The notes beneath the pieces are model-generated. The model did no database searches, was not told the DNA's origin, and was given only the letters and a program-made list of their open reading frames with translations. Position numbers and translations under genes: made by a program. 64,000 nt of DNA from Bowdeniella nasicola (lineage in GTDB: Bacteria; Actinomycetota; Actinomycetes; Actinomycetales; Actinomycetaceae), in assembly GCF_900107735.1 (NCBI RefSeq), contig NZ_FNQV01000005.1, positions 124,001 through 188,000 on the forward strand. Reading direction: 5' to 3'. Below, piece by piece: positions 15,259 to 23,676 of this stretch. Within the stretch, counting starts at the first letter, position 1. Every line of letters begins with the position of its first letter.

Positions 15259-16424
15259 CGGGTGGGTTGCTCTGCGGAGGCGAGAGCGAGTGCGCTACGG
15301 AAGCGTTCCGCGATGTTCTCGGGGCTCGTATCCGAGATCCAAGCGCCCATGCCCGATTCGGATCCGGCCAGGTACTTCAGCTTGCCGGGCGAGCGCAGGA
15401 AGGAGAAGTACTGCAGGTGCAGGCGGAGGTCCTCGCGACCGGGCCCGATGACGGACTGGTTCCACGAGGCGATGTAGGGCATGTTGAGCTTGCCGACCTT
15501 GTCGGCGAAGAAGTAGTTTCCGGCCGCCAGCAGATCCAGGTACATGTGCGAGAGCTCAGATTTCTCGTCCTCGTTCAGTGCGGCGAGGTCAGGAACGTTG
15601 CGGCGCGGCACGAGGTGGGCCTCGATCGGCCACTTCGCAGCGACCGGGACATACAGCACCCAGTGTTCGCCTTCGGCAAGGATGCGGGTTCCCGCGCGCA
15701 GTTCGGCCGCGAGAACGTCTTCGTGCAGTTGGCGTCCCGTGGCCTGCCGGTAGGCGGTAGCGCGCTGCAGCATCGCGGCGGTGCGAGGCGGAATGTAGGG
15801 GTAGGCGTAGATCTGACCGTGGGGGTGGTGCAGGGTGACGCCGATTTCCTCGCCGTGGTTTTCGAAGCAGAAGACCTGTTTGATGCCCTCGAGCTCGCTG
15901 AGCTCACGGGTGCGATCCGCCCACGCTCCGATGACGGTGCGCATGCGCTTGGGGCCCATGTCGACGAGATTTTCTTCCAACCGCGGGCCAAAGCAGATGA
16001 CCTCGCAGCGGCCTGCCGCCGGAGCAGCGGCGAAGAGCTCCTCGCCGTCGACGTGGACGATCCCGGTGTCCTCGCCGGGAACCGCAAGCAGGGACGGGAA
16101 GCGGTTTTCAAAGACGACAACGTCGTAGTCGGTGTCGGGAACTTCGCCGTCTTGATATTCCGCGCCGGGCCGCGCTGGTGCGAGTGGATTGGCGTCAGCG
16201 GGCGGCAGGAACGTGCGGTTCATCCGGTGGGTGGCCATCGGAATCCATTCGCCCGTGAGGGGGCACTGTCGCATTTGAGGTCCCGCGCTCATGGACTCGA
16301 ATCGATCCGGCAGTGGGCGCGGATCATCGAGTCGCCTGGTGGCCTTACCCGAAACATAGGGCTCGGAATCGTCGAAGTAGATGAGCTCGCGGCCATCTGC
16401 CATGCGAGTGGTAGTTTTACGCAT
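15255..16424 (-). CDS. galT: Galactose-1-phosphate uridylyltransferase
   Basis: Transfers UMP from UDP-glucose to galactose-1-phosphate. It is 389 residues, with the metal-site region RQCPLTGEWI and the active-site HPHGQIYAYPYIP, where the second His carries the uridylyl group. ATG at 16424 is chosen because the frame continues upstream only inside the regulator gene, and because it overlaps the regulator stop (16417-16419) by 8 bp, giving translational coupling. No galE is present in this cluster. Confidence 0.94.
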   Translation of the reverse strand: MRKTTTRMADGRELIYFDDSEPYVSGKATRRLDDPRPLPDRFESMSAGPQMRQCPLTGEWIPMATHRMNRTFLPPADANPLAPARPGAEYQDGEVPDTDYDVVVFENRFPSLLAVPGEDTGIVHVDGEELFAAAPAAGRCEVICFGPRLEENLVDMGPKRMRTVIGAWADRTRELSELEGIKQVFCFENHGEEIGVTLHHPHGQIYAYPYIPPRTAAMLQRATAYRQATGRQLHEDVLAAELRAGTRILAEGEHWVLYVPVAAKWPIEAHLVPRRNVPDLAALNEDEKSELSHMYLDLLAAGNYFFADKVGKLNMPYIASWNQSVIGPGREDLRLHLQYFSFLRSPGKLKYLAGSESGMGAWISDTSPENIAERFRSALALASAEQPTR

Positions 16425-17253
16425 CGCGTTTCGCGACCTCCAGGTTAATTCCATGGTTGACGAGCGATTCCCGCGTCGCCCTATCGGGTTCTTGATCGGT
16501 GACGATGACCCCGATGCGAGAGGGATGGCAGAAGCTTCGCAGGCCCGCAACGCCCCACTTGGTGTGGTCCAGGACCGCGACGACCGTGCGGGAGGCCTCA
16601 ATCATTGCGGTGTTCGTTGCCGCTTCCGACATGTTGGGCGTCATGAGTCCGACTTCCAGGTCATAGCCATGTGCGCCGGCAAAGACCCAGTCGAGGCGCA
16701 GCTGCTGGAAGGTTTCAATCGCGAGCATGCCCACGAGTGCGTCGGACGGGGTGCGCTCGCCGCCCGAGAGCATGACGGTCGGTGCGGTCTTGCCTTCGGC
16801 CCGGGCTTGCAGTGTCGCCTCGTACAGCACTTGAGCGGCCGGCAGCGAGTTTGTCACGATCGTGAGCGTTGCGAAGTGGGGGAGTGTTGTCAGGGCTCGG
16901 GCAACGGCGAGGGTCGTGGTGCCAGCGGTGAGAGCCACGGCTTCGCCCGGACGGATTCGAGGGACCGCGACCTCGGCGATGCGGGCCTTCTCACTCACGT
17001 ACTGAATCGACTTTGATTCAAAGGAAGGCTCCACAGCCGCCGGCTCGAGCGCGACCGCACCACCGTGAACGCGATCCACGAGTCCGCGGTCGACAAGTTC
17101 GGTGATATCGCGACGCGCGGTCATCTCCGAGACTCCCAGGCTCGAGACGATCTCCGCGACTCGCACGGCGCCATGATCTTCGACCCAGGCAAGAATTCTC
17201 TCTTGGCGTTGCCGTGCCAGAAGGGGTGGCCCGCCGTTAGCTGCTTTGCTCAT
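16417..17253 (-). CDS. DeoR-family transcriptional regulator, likely controlling galT-galK-manC
   Basis: A 278-residue repressor with an N-terminal winged helix (RQERILAWVEDHGAVRVAEI then SSLGVSEMTARRDI, the DeoR recognition helix) and a C-terminal sugar-phosphate sensing domain of isomerase fold (TAGTTTLAVARAL, MLSGGERTPSDALVG). ATG at 17253 (protein start MSKAANGG) is preferred over an upstream start because a -10 hexamer (AACAAT) ends 6 nt before it. It heads the galactose operon, and three helically phased repeats lie just upstream. The effector is probably a galactose-pathway sugar phosphate (inference). Confidence 0.9.
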   Translation of the reverse strand: MSKAANGGPPLLARQRQERILAWVEDHGAVRVAEIVSSLGVSEMTARRDITELVDRGLVDRVHGGAVALEPAAVEPSFESKSIQYVSEKARIAEVAVPRIRPGEAVALTAGTTTLAVARALTTLPHFATLTIVTNSLPAAQVLYEATLQARAEGKTAPTVMLSGGERTPSDALVGMLAIETFQQLRLDWVFAGAHGYDLEVGLMTPNMSEAATNTAMIEASRTVVAVLDHTKWGVAGLRSFCHPSRIGVIVTDQEPDRATRESLVNHGINLEVAKRDA

Positions 17254-17259
17254 GGTCCT

Positions 17260-17265
17260 ATTGTT
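17260..17265 (-). promoter_or_regulatory. -10 hexamer AACAAT for leaderless deoR-type regulator
   Basis: Reading the minus strand, AACAAT is followed by AGGACC and then the ATG. The same hexamer and spacing occur upstream of punA. Confidence 0.5.
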
Positions 17266-17269
17266 GCAA

Positions 17270-17296
17270 AACAAACACAATCGAACAAGATCGAAC
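17270..17296. promoter_or_regulatory. Three 10-bp-spaced direct repeats, candidate DeoR operator
   Basis: On the plus strand ATCGAAC occurs at 17280-17286 and 17290-17296, and a degenerate copy AACAAAC at 17270-17276. The period is exactly 10 bp, so all copies face the same side of the helix. The array covers the -35 region of the regulator/galTK promoter and lies between the divergent regulator and 2H phosphoesterase genes, so it could control both. Tandem direct repeats are typical DeoR-family sites. Confidence 0.6.
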
Positions 17297-17327
17297 GGCG
17301 GGCGGCGTGAAAATCGTCGAGCCGCGA

Positions 17328-17333
17328 TAAGCT
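17328..17333 (+). promoter_or_regulatory. -10 hexamer TAAGCT for the leaderless 2H phosphoesterase gene
   Basis: TAAGCT ends 7 nt before ATG 17341, with no Shine-Dalgarno between. Confidence 0.5.
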
Positions 17334-17340
17334 GACCTGG

Positions 17341-17877
17341 ATGGTTGCGTCCCGAAGTCTCTACGCCTGTGTGATCCTGCCCTTGTCGGGATCGCTAGCG
17401 CGCGCGGTCCGCGACGCTCGGTCGGCCTCCCTTCCGCCCGGCATCGAAGTTCCGACCCATATCACCGTGCTGCCGCCATGGCGGGCCAGCGCTGGTGAGA
17501 TCAACGCGCTCTTAGCACACACCGCTACGGTGGGGGAAACATGCTCGCCATTTGAAGTGTCGTCCGGGGAGATCGGTACCTTCGAACCGATTTCGCCCGT
17601 CGTCTATCTCGACATTGCGCGGGGGCGCGAATCCATCTTCCGATTGCATCGCCAGCTCAAGGCGGGTGTACCCGGCGCCGATTTTAGGTTCCCATTCGTC
17701 CCGCACATCACCCTCGCTCAAATCGATGATGATGCTCAGCTCGACGCGGTTCGCGAGCATATGGCGGACTTCTCTGGCAGCAGTCTCGTCACCGATATGT
17801 GTGTTGTCACCGGCCCCTCGCTGGAGCACTGGTCCGAGCAAGAGTGCGTGAAACTCAGCGGACCGGGATCGCGGTAA
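17341..17877 (+). CDS. 2'-5' RNA ligase-like 2H phosphoesterase
   Basis: A 178-residue member of the 2H superfamily, which hydrolyses or ligates 2'-5' or cyclic phosphodiesters; the substrate here is unknown. Both catalytic HxT motifs are present: HITV (in PTHITVLPPW, about residue 40) and HITL (in PHITLAQIDDD, about residue 122). It is divergent from the DeoR regulator and has a leaderless-type promoter. The next gene starts 38 bp downstream with its own -10. Confidence 0.8.
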   Translation: MVASRSLYACVILPLSGSLARAVRDARSASLPPGIEVPTHITVLPPWRASAGEINALLAHTATVGETCSPFEVSSGEIGTFEPISPVVYLDIARGRESIFRLHRQLKAGVPGADFRFPFVPHITLAQIDDDAQLDAVREHMADFSGSSLVTDMCVVTGPSLEHWSEQECVKLSGPGSR

Positions 17878-17903
17878 ATGTCGCCTGGAGCCTGCACCAT
17901 CGA

Positions 17904-17909
17904 TAGCCT
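17904..17909 (+). promoter_or_regulatory. -10 hexamer TAGCCT for leaderless BrkB-family gene
   Basis: TAGCCT is followed by GGCTCC and then ATG 17916; spacer 6 nt, no Shine-Dalgarno. Confidence 0.55.
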
Positions 17910-17915
17910 GGCTCC

Positions 17916-19136
17916 ATGACCAGCCTGGAAGATAACCCGCGAATTGACGAGGCGACAGTTGTCGCAGTCGAGAAGATCTCCCTCAAAGAGTTGCTTGCAA
18001 GTGAATCAAGCGCCGTGGGCAAAGCCAAGGCGACCTTCACGTGGTACCAATCCACTCGCGTCGGTCGCGCTATGTCGCGCCTATCGATGGCCTCGGGATT
18101 TTACTTAGCCGGTGGTATCGCTTATGCCGCACTGTTTTCCATCTTCGCCGCATTAGCCATCGGGTGGACGATCTTCATGGCGGTGCTCGGCGGAAATGAC
18201 CAGCTGCGCGCCTCGGTGATCGACTCGGTCAATACCGCGCTGCCGGGAATGATTGACAACGGATCCAATAATGGCTTGGTCAGCCCCGACAGTCTCGTGC
18301 TCGATACGGCGTTGAACTTGACGTCCATCATCGCGTTCGTGGTCCTGCTGTGGTCGGCGCTCGCGGTGATGACCGCACTTCGCACGTCGATCCAAAAGAT
18401 GTTCGGCATCGTCGGTGCCCCGGTGAGTTTCGTTGTCGGCAAGCTCAAAGACCTGTCCGGATTCGTTGTCCTTGCCCTCGCTGTGCTTGTCACTTCGGCG
18501 CTCGGCATCGCCGCGGGCACGCTCGGCACCGCGATCCTGGACTGGCTCGGCGTTGAGGGGGCTGTCGCGGGCTTCTTGCTGCGTGCCGTCTCCTTCCTCA
18601 TCGCCGCTGCGGTCGACTTTGCAGTCTTTGTCTTCCTCTTCCGATTCGTGGCGGGAATGCGAGTGCCAAAGAAGGACCTCGTGATGGGGGCGGGGCTTGC
18701 AGCGATCGCCTCGTCGGTGCTTCGCGTCGTAGGAACGGCCGCTGTGGGCTCGGTCAGCGATAACCCTGTGCTAGCTGGTGCGACCGCACTTGTCACCCTG
18801 CTGTTGTGGGTCAACCTGCTTGCCCGCGTCACGTTGCTGATGGCGGCATTTACCGCCAACCCTCCGGCCCCGGTTACGCCGGACTCGCCGGAGGAAATTC
18901 GCCAGAATGAATCGCCCAACTATGTCACCGTCTCGGCTCCTCGAACGCTGAACTGGGATTTCCAAGCGATGACCGGCGCGCTCAATCCCGATCCCTCGCT
19001 CAATCCGGACGCTGAGCCCAAGGAACCCGAGACGCCCTATTGGGGCGGTATCATTGGTGCATACAAAAAGTGGCGGATCAAACGCACTGAAGCCAAGCTC
19101 GCGAAGATGCGGCGCCATTACTACCACGGCGAATAA
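17916..19136 (+). CDS. YihY/BrkB-family integral membrane protein
   Basis: A 406-residue inner-membrane protein with a soluble N-terminus of about 55 residues, six hydrophobic segments (for example YLAGGIAYAALFSIFAALAI and ATALVTLLLWVNLLARVTLL) and a charged C-terminal tail of about 90 residues. The family was once called ribonuclease BN by mistake; its true function is not established. ATG at 17916 is supported by a -10 hexamer 6 nt upstream. Confidence 0.85.
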   Translation: MTSLEDNPRIDEATVVAVEKISLKELLASESSAVGKAKATFTWYQSTRVGRAMSRLSMASGFYLAGGIAYAALFSIFAALAIGWTIFMAVLGGNDQLRASVIDSVNTALPGMIDNGSNNGLVSPDSLVLDTALNLTSIIAFVVLLWSALAVMTALRTSIQKMFGIVGAPVSFVVGKLKDLSGFVVLALAVLVTSALGIAAGTLGTAILDWLGVEGAVAGFLLRAVSFLIAAAVDFAVFVFLFRFVAGMRVPKKDLVMGAGLAAIASSVLRVVGTAAVGSVSDNPVLAGATALVTLLLWVNLLARVTLLMAAFTANPPAPVTPDSPEEIRQNESPNYVTVSAPRTLNWDFQAMTGALNPDPSLNPDAEPKEPETPYWGGIIGAYKKWRIKRTEAKLAKMRRHYYHGE

Positions 19137-19537
19137 AGGCCGAGCTGCTTTGATTGCGATAGCCGTCATAGATGGTTTAGTGAAACGTTAGTTCCGGTCG
19201 CTTTTGCGTTGCTTGATTGTGAGCTGAAACTCAGCCGTGTGCCGAAGATCATGGCGTCAAGGGCGTTCCATGGTGCGGCACAGGGCTCTCTCCCACGTAT
19301 GCTGGAGGAGAAGTCGAAACAGGTTCGACGAGACCCATTCGTCAACGAGGTAGATGAGGTCATTGTGATTGAGTCCATCTCCGTCCCGAATTGGTAACGA
19401 AACGAAAATCCAAGGACAAAGACTTCGGACATGGAAACAACTCGTCGTACGATGTTTTGGACATATCGCCACAGGGCTACAACGGAGTCGTCCGTTGAGC
19501 TCCCCTCTGTGGCGGCAGACTGCAGGTAGGAGAACCC
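19137..19537. other. Non-coding leader region before the nucleoside operon
   Basis: About 400 bp without a convincing gene: short frames exist on both strands but have no ribosome site or recognisable protein. A plausible promoter for the nucleoside operon is TACGAT at 19448-19453 with a weak TTCGGA-like -35 at 19424-19429. A Shine-Dalgarno (TAGGAG) lies just before the lipoprotein gene. I found no known riboswitch in it. Confidence 0.4.
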
Positions 19538-20674
19538 GTGAAGAAGTCAGTACTCTTCAGCACCATGGCCGCTGCGGCCCTGGTTCTTTCAGCATGTGGC
19601 CAGGCGCCCGAAAGCACGCCTACCGCCACGAACAACAAGACCGACAGCACCGGCGAAGCGACCGATGGCGCCAAGGACGGCGTGGATTACGCCAAGTTCA
19701 AGGCGTGCATGGTCTCCGATGAAGGCGGCTTTGATGACCGCTCCTTCAACCAGTCCGGTTTCGAAGGCCTGAAGAAGGCCGAAAGCGAACTCGGCGTCCA
19801 GGTCGCCATGGCTGAATCCCACAGCCCGGGTGACTTCCAGCAGAACATCGACTCCCTCATGGGTCAGAACTGCAACCTGATTATCGGCGTTGGCTTCATG
19901 CTCAACGACGCGATCCGTGATTCGGCGCGCGCCAACGAGGACGTCCACTTCGCTCTCATCGACTCTCGCATCACCGAGGGCCAGGGCGAGGACTTCAAGG
20001 TGCTCGATCTGCCGAACGCCAAGCCCCTCGTCTTCAACACCGCTGAAGCTGGCTACCTCGCGGGCTACGCCGCTGCAGGTATGTCGGAGTCGGGCAAGCT
20101 CGGCACCTTCGGCGGCATGGACCTGCCCTCGGTGAAGATCTTCATGGATGGCTTTGAAGACGGCATGAAGAAGTACAACGAGGACAACGGCAAGTCCGTC
20201 ACGCTCGCGGGCTGGTCCAAGGACTCACAGACCGGTCAGTTCGTTGGTAACTTCTCCGACACCAACAAGGGCAAGCAGATCACCGAGAACATGCTCGCCC
20301 AGGGCGTCGACATCGTGATGCCGGTTGCTGGCCCGGTTGGCTCCGGTACGGTTGCCGCCGTCAAGGAGCAGGGCAAGGGCTCGGTCGTGTGGGTTGACTC
20401 CGATGGCTTCGAGTCCACCTCAGACGGCGCCGTCATGCTCACCTCTGTCGTGAAGGAAATCGGCCAGTCCGTCTTCGACACGATCAAGGCTGCTGCTGAA
20501 GGCAGCTACAGCTCTGAGGCCTACGTGGGCACCCTGGAAAACGGTGGTGTCGCGATGGCTCCGTTCCACGACTTTGAGGACAAGGTCCCCGCGGAACTGA
20601 AGGATGCCCTGGAGAAGATCAAGGACCAGATCATCTCCGGCGAGATCAAGGTTGAGACCGAGAACCAGCCGTAA
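19538..20674 (+). CDS. BMP-family nucleoside-binding lipoprotein
   Basis: Substrate-binding lipoprotein (378 residues) of a Bmp/Med-type ABC importer, a family that binds purine and other nucleosides. It has a type II signal peptide with lipobox LSAC (Cys20), then a Thr/Asn-rich tether and the BMP core start VSDEGGFDDRSFNQSGFEGL. GTG at 19538 has TAGGAG upstream. It heads an operon that continues with a double ATPase, two permeases and the salvage enzymes cdd, deoA and deoC, which strongly indicates (deoxy)nucleosides as substrate. Confidence 0.92.
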   Translation: MKKSVLFSTMAAAALVLSACGQAPESTPTATNNKTDSTGEATDGAKDGVDYAKFKACMVSDEGGFDDRSFNQSGFEGLKKAESELGVQVAMAESHSPGDFQQNIDSLMGQNCNLIIGVGFMLNDAIRDSARANEDVHFALIDSRITEGQGEDFKVLDLPNAKPLVFNTAEAGYLAGYAAAGMSESGKLGTFGGMDLPSVKIFMDGFEDGMKKYNEDNGKSVTLAGWSKDSQTGQFVGNFSDTNKGKQITENMLAQGVDIVMPVAGPVGSGTVAAVKEQGKGSVVWVDSDGFESTSDGAVMLTSVVKEIGQSVFDTIKAAAEGSYSSEAYVGTLENGGVAMAPFHDFEDKVPAELKDALEKIKDQIISGEIKVETENQP

Positions 20675-20683
20675 AGCTCGCAA

Positions 20684-20735
20684 TCGGCCCGCGAGAGATG
20701 CCAGGGGAATTTTCTCCGACATGCTCGCGGGCCGA
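20684..20735. terminator. 12-bp hairpin between BMP lipoprotein and ATPase genes
   Basis: TCGGCCCGCGAG (20684-20695) pairs exactly with CTCGCGGGCCGA (20724-20735). The 28-nt loop contains a smaller imperfect stem (GGGGAA with TTCTCC). As in the sugar importer, it sits directly after the binding-protein gene, fitting partial termination or mRNA stabilisation. Confidence 0.6.
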
Positions 20736-20806
20736 CCCATACTCTCCTTAATTCCATCCGACTGCCTGCCCGTATCGGTGCGGGCCAGACTGACAGGAAC
20801 AGCCAA

Positions 20807-22369
20807 GTGAAACTCGAACTTCGCGGGATCACTAAGGTTTTCGGGCCCCTCGTGGCCAACGACTCTATTGATCTAGTCGTCGAACCTGGTGAAATCCATG
20901 CGTTGCTCGGTGAGAACGGCGCCGGTAAATCCACGCTGATGAACGTCCTTTACGGGCTTTATCAGCCGGACGGTGGCGAGATTCTCATCGACGACAAACC
21001 CGTCACATTCAACGGTCCCGGCGACGCCGTCGCCGCCGGTATCGGCATGGTGCACCAGCACTTCATGCTCGTCCCCGTCTTCACCGTCTCCGAATCCGTT
21101 GCCCTCGGCTACGAACCAACCGGTCCACTCGGGATCATTTCCACCGAACGTGCCGCCGCCAAGGTGAAGGAACTGTCCGACCGCTTTGGCTTCAATATCG
21201 ATCCAGATGCCTACATCGAGGACCTGTCGGTCGGCGCACAGCAGCGAGTAGAGATCATCAAGGCACTCTCCCGGGAGGCTGAGGTCCTCATTCTCGATGA
21301 GCCAACCGCTGTGCTCACCCCGCAGGAAACAGATGAACTGCTGCAGATCATGCGGGAGCTGAAGGAGCAGGGCCGCTCCATCATCCTCATCACCCATAAG
21401 CTACGTGAAGTCAAAGCCGTCGCTGACAAGATCACCGTCATCCGTCGCGGCAAAGTCGTTGGTACCGCCGATCCTTCCGCATCGGAAACAGATCTCGCCT
21501 CGGCCATGGTGGGCCGCGCTGTCGACCTTGGAGTCGACAAGAAGGCTGCGCAGCCGGGCAACGCCGACTTCCAGATCAAGAACCTCACGGTGCTCGACCA
21601 TCTCGGACGCGCCGAAGTCCGCGATCTCAGCTTCGATGTTCACGCGGGCGAGATCGTGGCAATCGCGGGTGTTCAGGGCAATGGCCAAACCGAACTCGCC
21701 GAAGCAATCTTGGGCCTGCGCGACATCTCCCAGGGCTCAATCGAGCTGGACGGCAAGCCGCTGGCCGGGATGAACGTCAAGAGCCGCCTGAAGGCCGGAA
21801 TCGGCTTCGTTCCCGAAGACCGCTCCACCGACGGCATGATCGCGACGTTCTCCATCGCCGAGAACATGATCCTCGATATGTACGATCGCGAACCCTTCGC
21901 CAAGGGCGTCAATATGAACAAGTCGGTGATCGCAAAGAACGCTGAGGAACGTCGCGATGAGTTCGATGTTCGCGTCACCTCAGTCTTTGATCCCATTTCG
22001 ACGCTGTCTGGCGGTAACCAGCAAAAGGTCATTCTCGCCCGCGAAATGTCTCGCGATCTCCACCTCCTGGTGGCATCCCAGCCCACGCGCGGCCTCGATG
22101 TCGGCTCGATCGAGTTCGTCCACGCCCGCATCGTCGCGGAACGAGACAAGGGCACGCCAGTGCTCATTGTCTCGACCGAACTCGATGAGATCTATGCCCT
22201 CGCCGACCGCATCGCGGTCATGTACGGCGGCAAGCTTGTCGGCATGGTCACGCCCGATACCCCTCGCTCGGTCCTCGGCCTGATGATGGCTGGCGTTCCC
22301 TATGAGGAAGCCGTCGCACAGGCCGAATCCGATCAACAGTCGGCGGAAATCGCCAAGGAGGAGTCATGA
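20807..22369 (+). CDS. Nucleoside ABC transporter ATPase, two fused ATP-binding domains
   Basis: Energises the nucleoside importer. The 520-residue protein has two ABC domains. The N-terminal half has Walker A GENGAGKST, signature LSVGAQQR and Walker B LILDEPTAVL. The C-terminal half has a degenerate Walker A (GVQGNGQTE), signature LSGGNQQK and a Walker B lacking the usual DE (LLVASQPTRGLD). This asymmetry is typical of RbsA/NupO-type double ATPases. The ATG at 20807 has no strong Shine-Dalgarno. The stop overlaps the permease start by 4 bp (ATGA). Confidence 0.93.
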   Translation: MKLELRGITKVFGPLVANDSIDLVVEPGEIHALLGENGAGKSTLMNVLYGLYQPDGGEILIDDKPVTFNGPGDAVAAGIGMVHQHFMLVPVFTVSESVALGYEPTGPLGIISTERAAAKVKELSDRFGFNIDPDAYIEDLSVGAQQRVEIIKALSREAEVLILDEPTAVLTPQETDELLQIMRELKEQGRSIILITHKLREVKAVADKITVIRRGKVVGTADPSASETDLASAMVGRAVDLGVDKKAAQPGNADFQIKNLTVLDHLGRAEVRDLSFDVHAGEIVAIAGVQGNGQTELAEAILGLRDISQGSIELDGKPLAGMNVKSRLKAGIGFVPEDRSTDGMIATFSIAENMILDMYDREPFAKGVNMNKSVIAKNAEERRDEFDVRVTSVFDPISTLSGGNQQKVILAREMSRDLHLLVASQPTRGLDVGSIEFVHARIVAERDKGTPVLIVSTELDEIYALADRIAVMYGGKLVGMVTPDTPRSVLGLMMAGVPYEEAVAQAESDQQSAEIAKEES

Positions 22370-23676
22370 CACAGACCCCGAATCCCACAGGCGACCCCAC
22401 GCCCATCGAACCCAGCATGCAAGCGGCCCCCGAGGCCGCTGAAGCCCCCGAGGCGCCAGCGTCGCGTCAAGACCGACGCAAGGATAGCCAGTCGGTAATC
22501 CGCGAGATCATGGGCTCCTCTGGCGTCCTGATCTTCTTCGCGATTCTGCTCGCGCTTATCATAGGAGCCATTTTGGTGGCGGCGTTTGACCCTCGCGTCC
22601 AGACGACGGCCTCCTACCTGTTCGCTCGCCCATCGGACTTCTTCGCCGCGGTCTGGCATTCCATTTCCGGATTCTTCAGCTCGCTCTTTAGGGGCGCGCT
22701 GTTTGATTACTCGGCCAGCTCGACCGCTCGCATGGTCCGGCCCTTGACCGAATCGATGACAAATGCCGTGCCGCTGATTCTGGCAGGCCTTTCCGTCGCG
22801 GTGGCTTTCCGCGCCGGCCTGTTCAACATTGGTGCGCAGGGGCAGATCATCCTCGGTGCGCTCGTTGGTGGCTATGTCGGCATCGCGTGGGAGCTGCCGG
22901 TAGGCCTCCACCTGATCGTCGCAGTCCTCGGCGCGGCCCTGGGCGGCGCTATCTGGGGCTCGATCCCCGGCATCCTAAAAGCTAAGGCGGGTGCGAACGA
23001 GGTTATCGTGACGATCATGCTCAACTCGATCGCGCTCTACCTGCTGTCGTTCTTCCTCAAGACCAAGACCTACATTGGGGCGGGTTACGCAGGTAAGTCG
23101 GAGAACATTCCGGCCGATGCCTCCTACCCGCTGATCTTCGGTCCGCCGTTCCGCCTGCACTACGGCATCCTCGTCGCGCTCGCCGCAGCGGCATTCGTCT
23201 GGTGGTTACTGGAACGTTCGACGCTCGGCTTCGAGATCCGTGCAGCAGGCGCTAACCCATCGGCTGCACGCACCGCTGGCGTGTCGGTGAACCGCACCAT
23301 CATCATCACGATGATCATTGCGGGTGCACTCGCGGGTCTTGCCGCGACCGGTCCCGTGTTGGGAACCGAGCGGTTCCTGTCCAACGGCGTGGCCGCATCC
23401 TTCGGTTTTGACGCCATCACCGTTGCGTTGCTGGGACGCTCGCGTCCCGTGGGCGTGGTCTTTGCTGGTCTGCTCTTCGGTGCACTCAATGCTGGCGCCG
23501 CCACCATGCAGGCCGCAGCACAGATCCCCGTTGACATCGTCCAGGTCGCCCAGGCCATCATCGTGCTGCTGATCGCAGCTCCGCCGCTCGTGCGGTGGAT
23601 CCTGCGGCTACCTGATCCGGAGCGGCGCACGACCCCGAGAGCCCGCGTTACGAAGAAGGAGGTGGCGGCGGCATGA
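22366..23676 (+). CDS. Nucleoside ABC transporter permease 1
   Basis: A 436-residue integral membrane protein of the branched-chain/ribose permease superfamily (BPD_transp_2), matching NupP/YufP-type partners of BMP lipoproteins. A Pro/Ala/Glu-rich cytoplasmic tail of about 45 residues is followed by about nine hydrophobic segments; the motif FRAGLFNIGAQGQIILGAL is characteristic. It overlaps both neighbours by 4 bp, so ATPase and permeases are made together. Confidence 0.92.
   Translation: MTQTPNPTGDPTPIEPSMQAAPEAAEAPEAPASRQDRRKDSQSVIREIMGSSGVLIFFAILLALIIGAILVAAFDPRVQTTASYLFARPSDFFAAVWHSISGFFSSLFRGALFDYSASSTARMVRPLTESMTNAVPLILAGLSVAVAFRAGLFNIGAQGQIILGALVGGYVGIAWELPVGLHLIVAVLGAALGGAIWGSIPGILKAKAGANEVIVTIMLNSIALYLLSFFLKTKTYIGAGYAGKSENIPADASYPLIFGPPFRLHYGILVALAAAAFVWWLLERSTLGFEIRAAGANPSAARTAGVSVNRTIIITMIIAGALAGLAATGPVLGTERFLSNGVAASFGFDAITVALLGRSRPVGVVFAGLLFGALNAGAATMQAAAQIPVDIVQVAQAIIVLLIAAPPLVRWILRLPDPERRTTPRARVTKKEVAAA

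Noticed and set aside
16425-16601. Upstream extension of galT by 59 codons
   Set aside because: It lies wholly inside the regulator gene in another frame, is Arg/Ser-rich, and the ATG at 16424 gives normal family length and coupling.
19209-19397. 62-codon frame upstream of the BMP lipoprotein
   Set aside because: Rare TTG start without Shine-Dalgarno, no recognisable protein, and it overlaps the likely promoter region.
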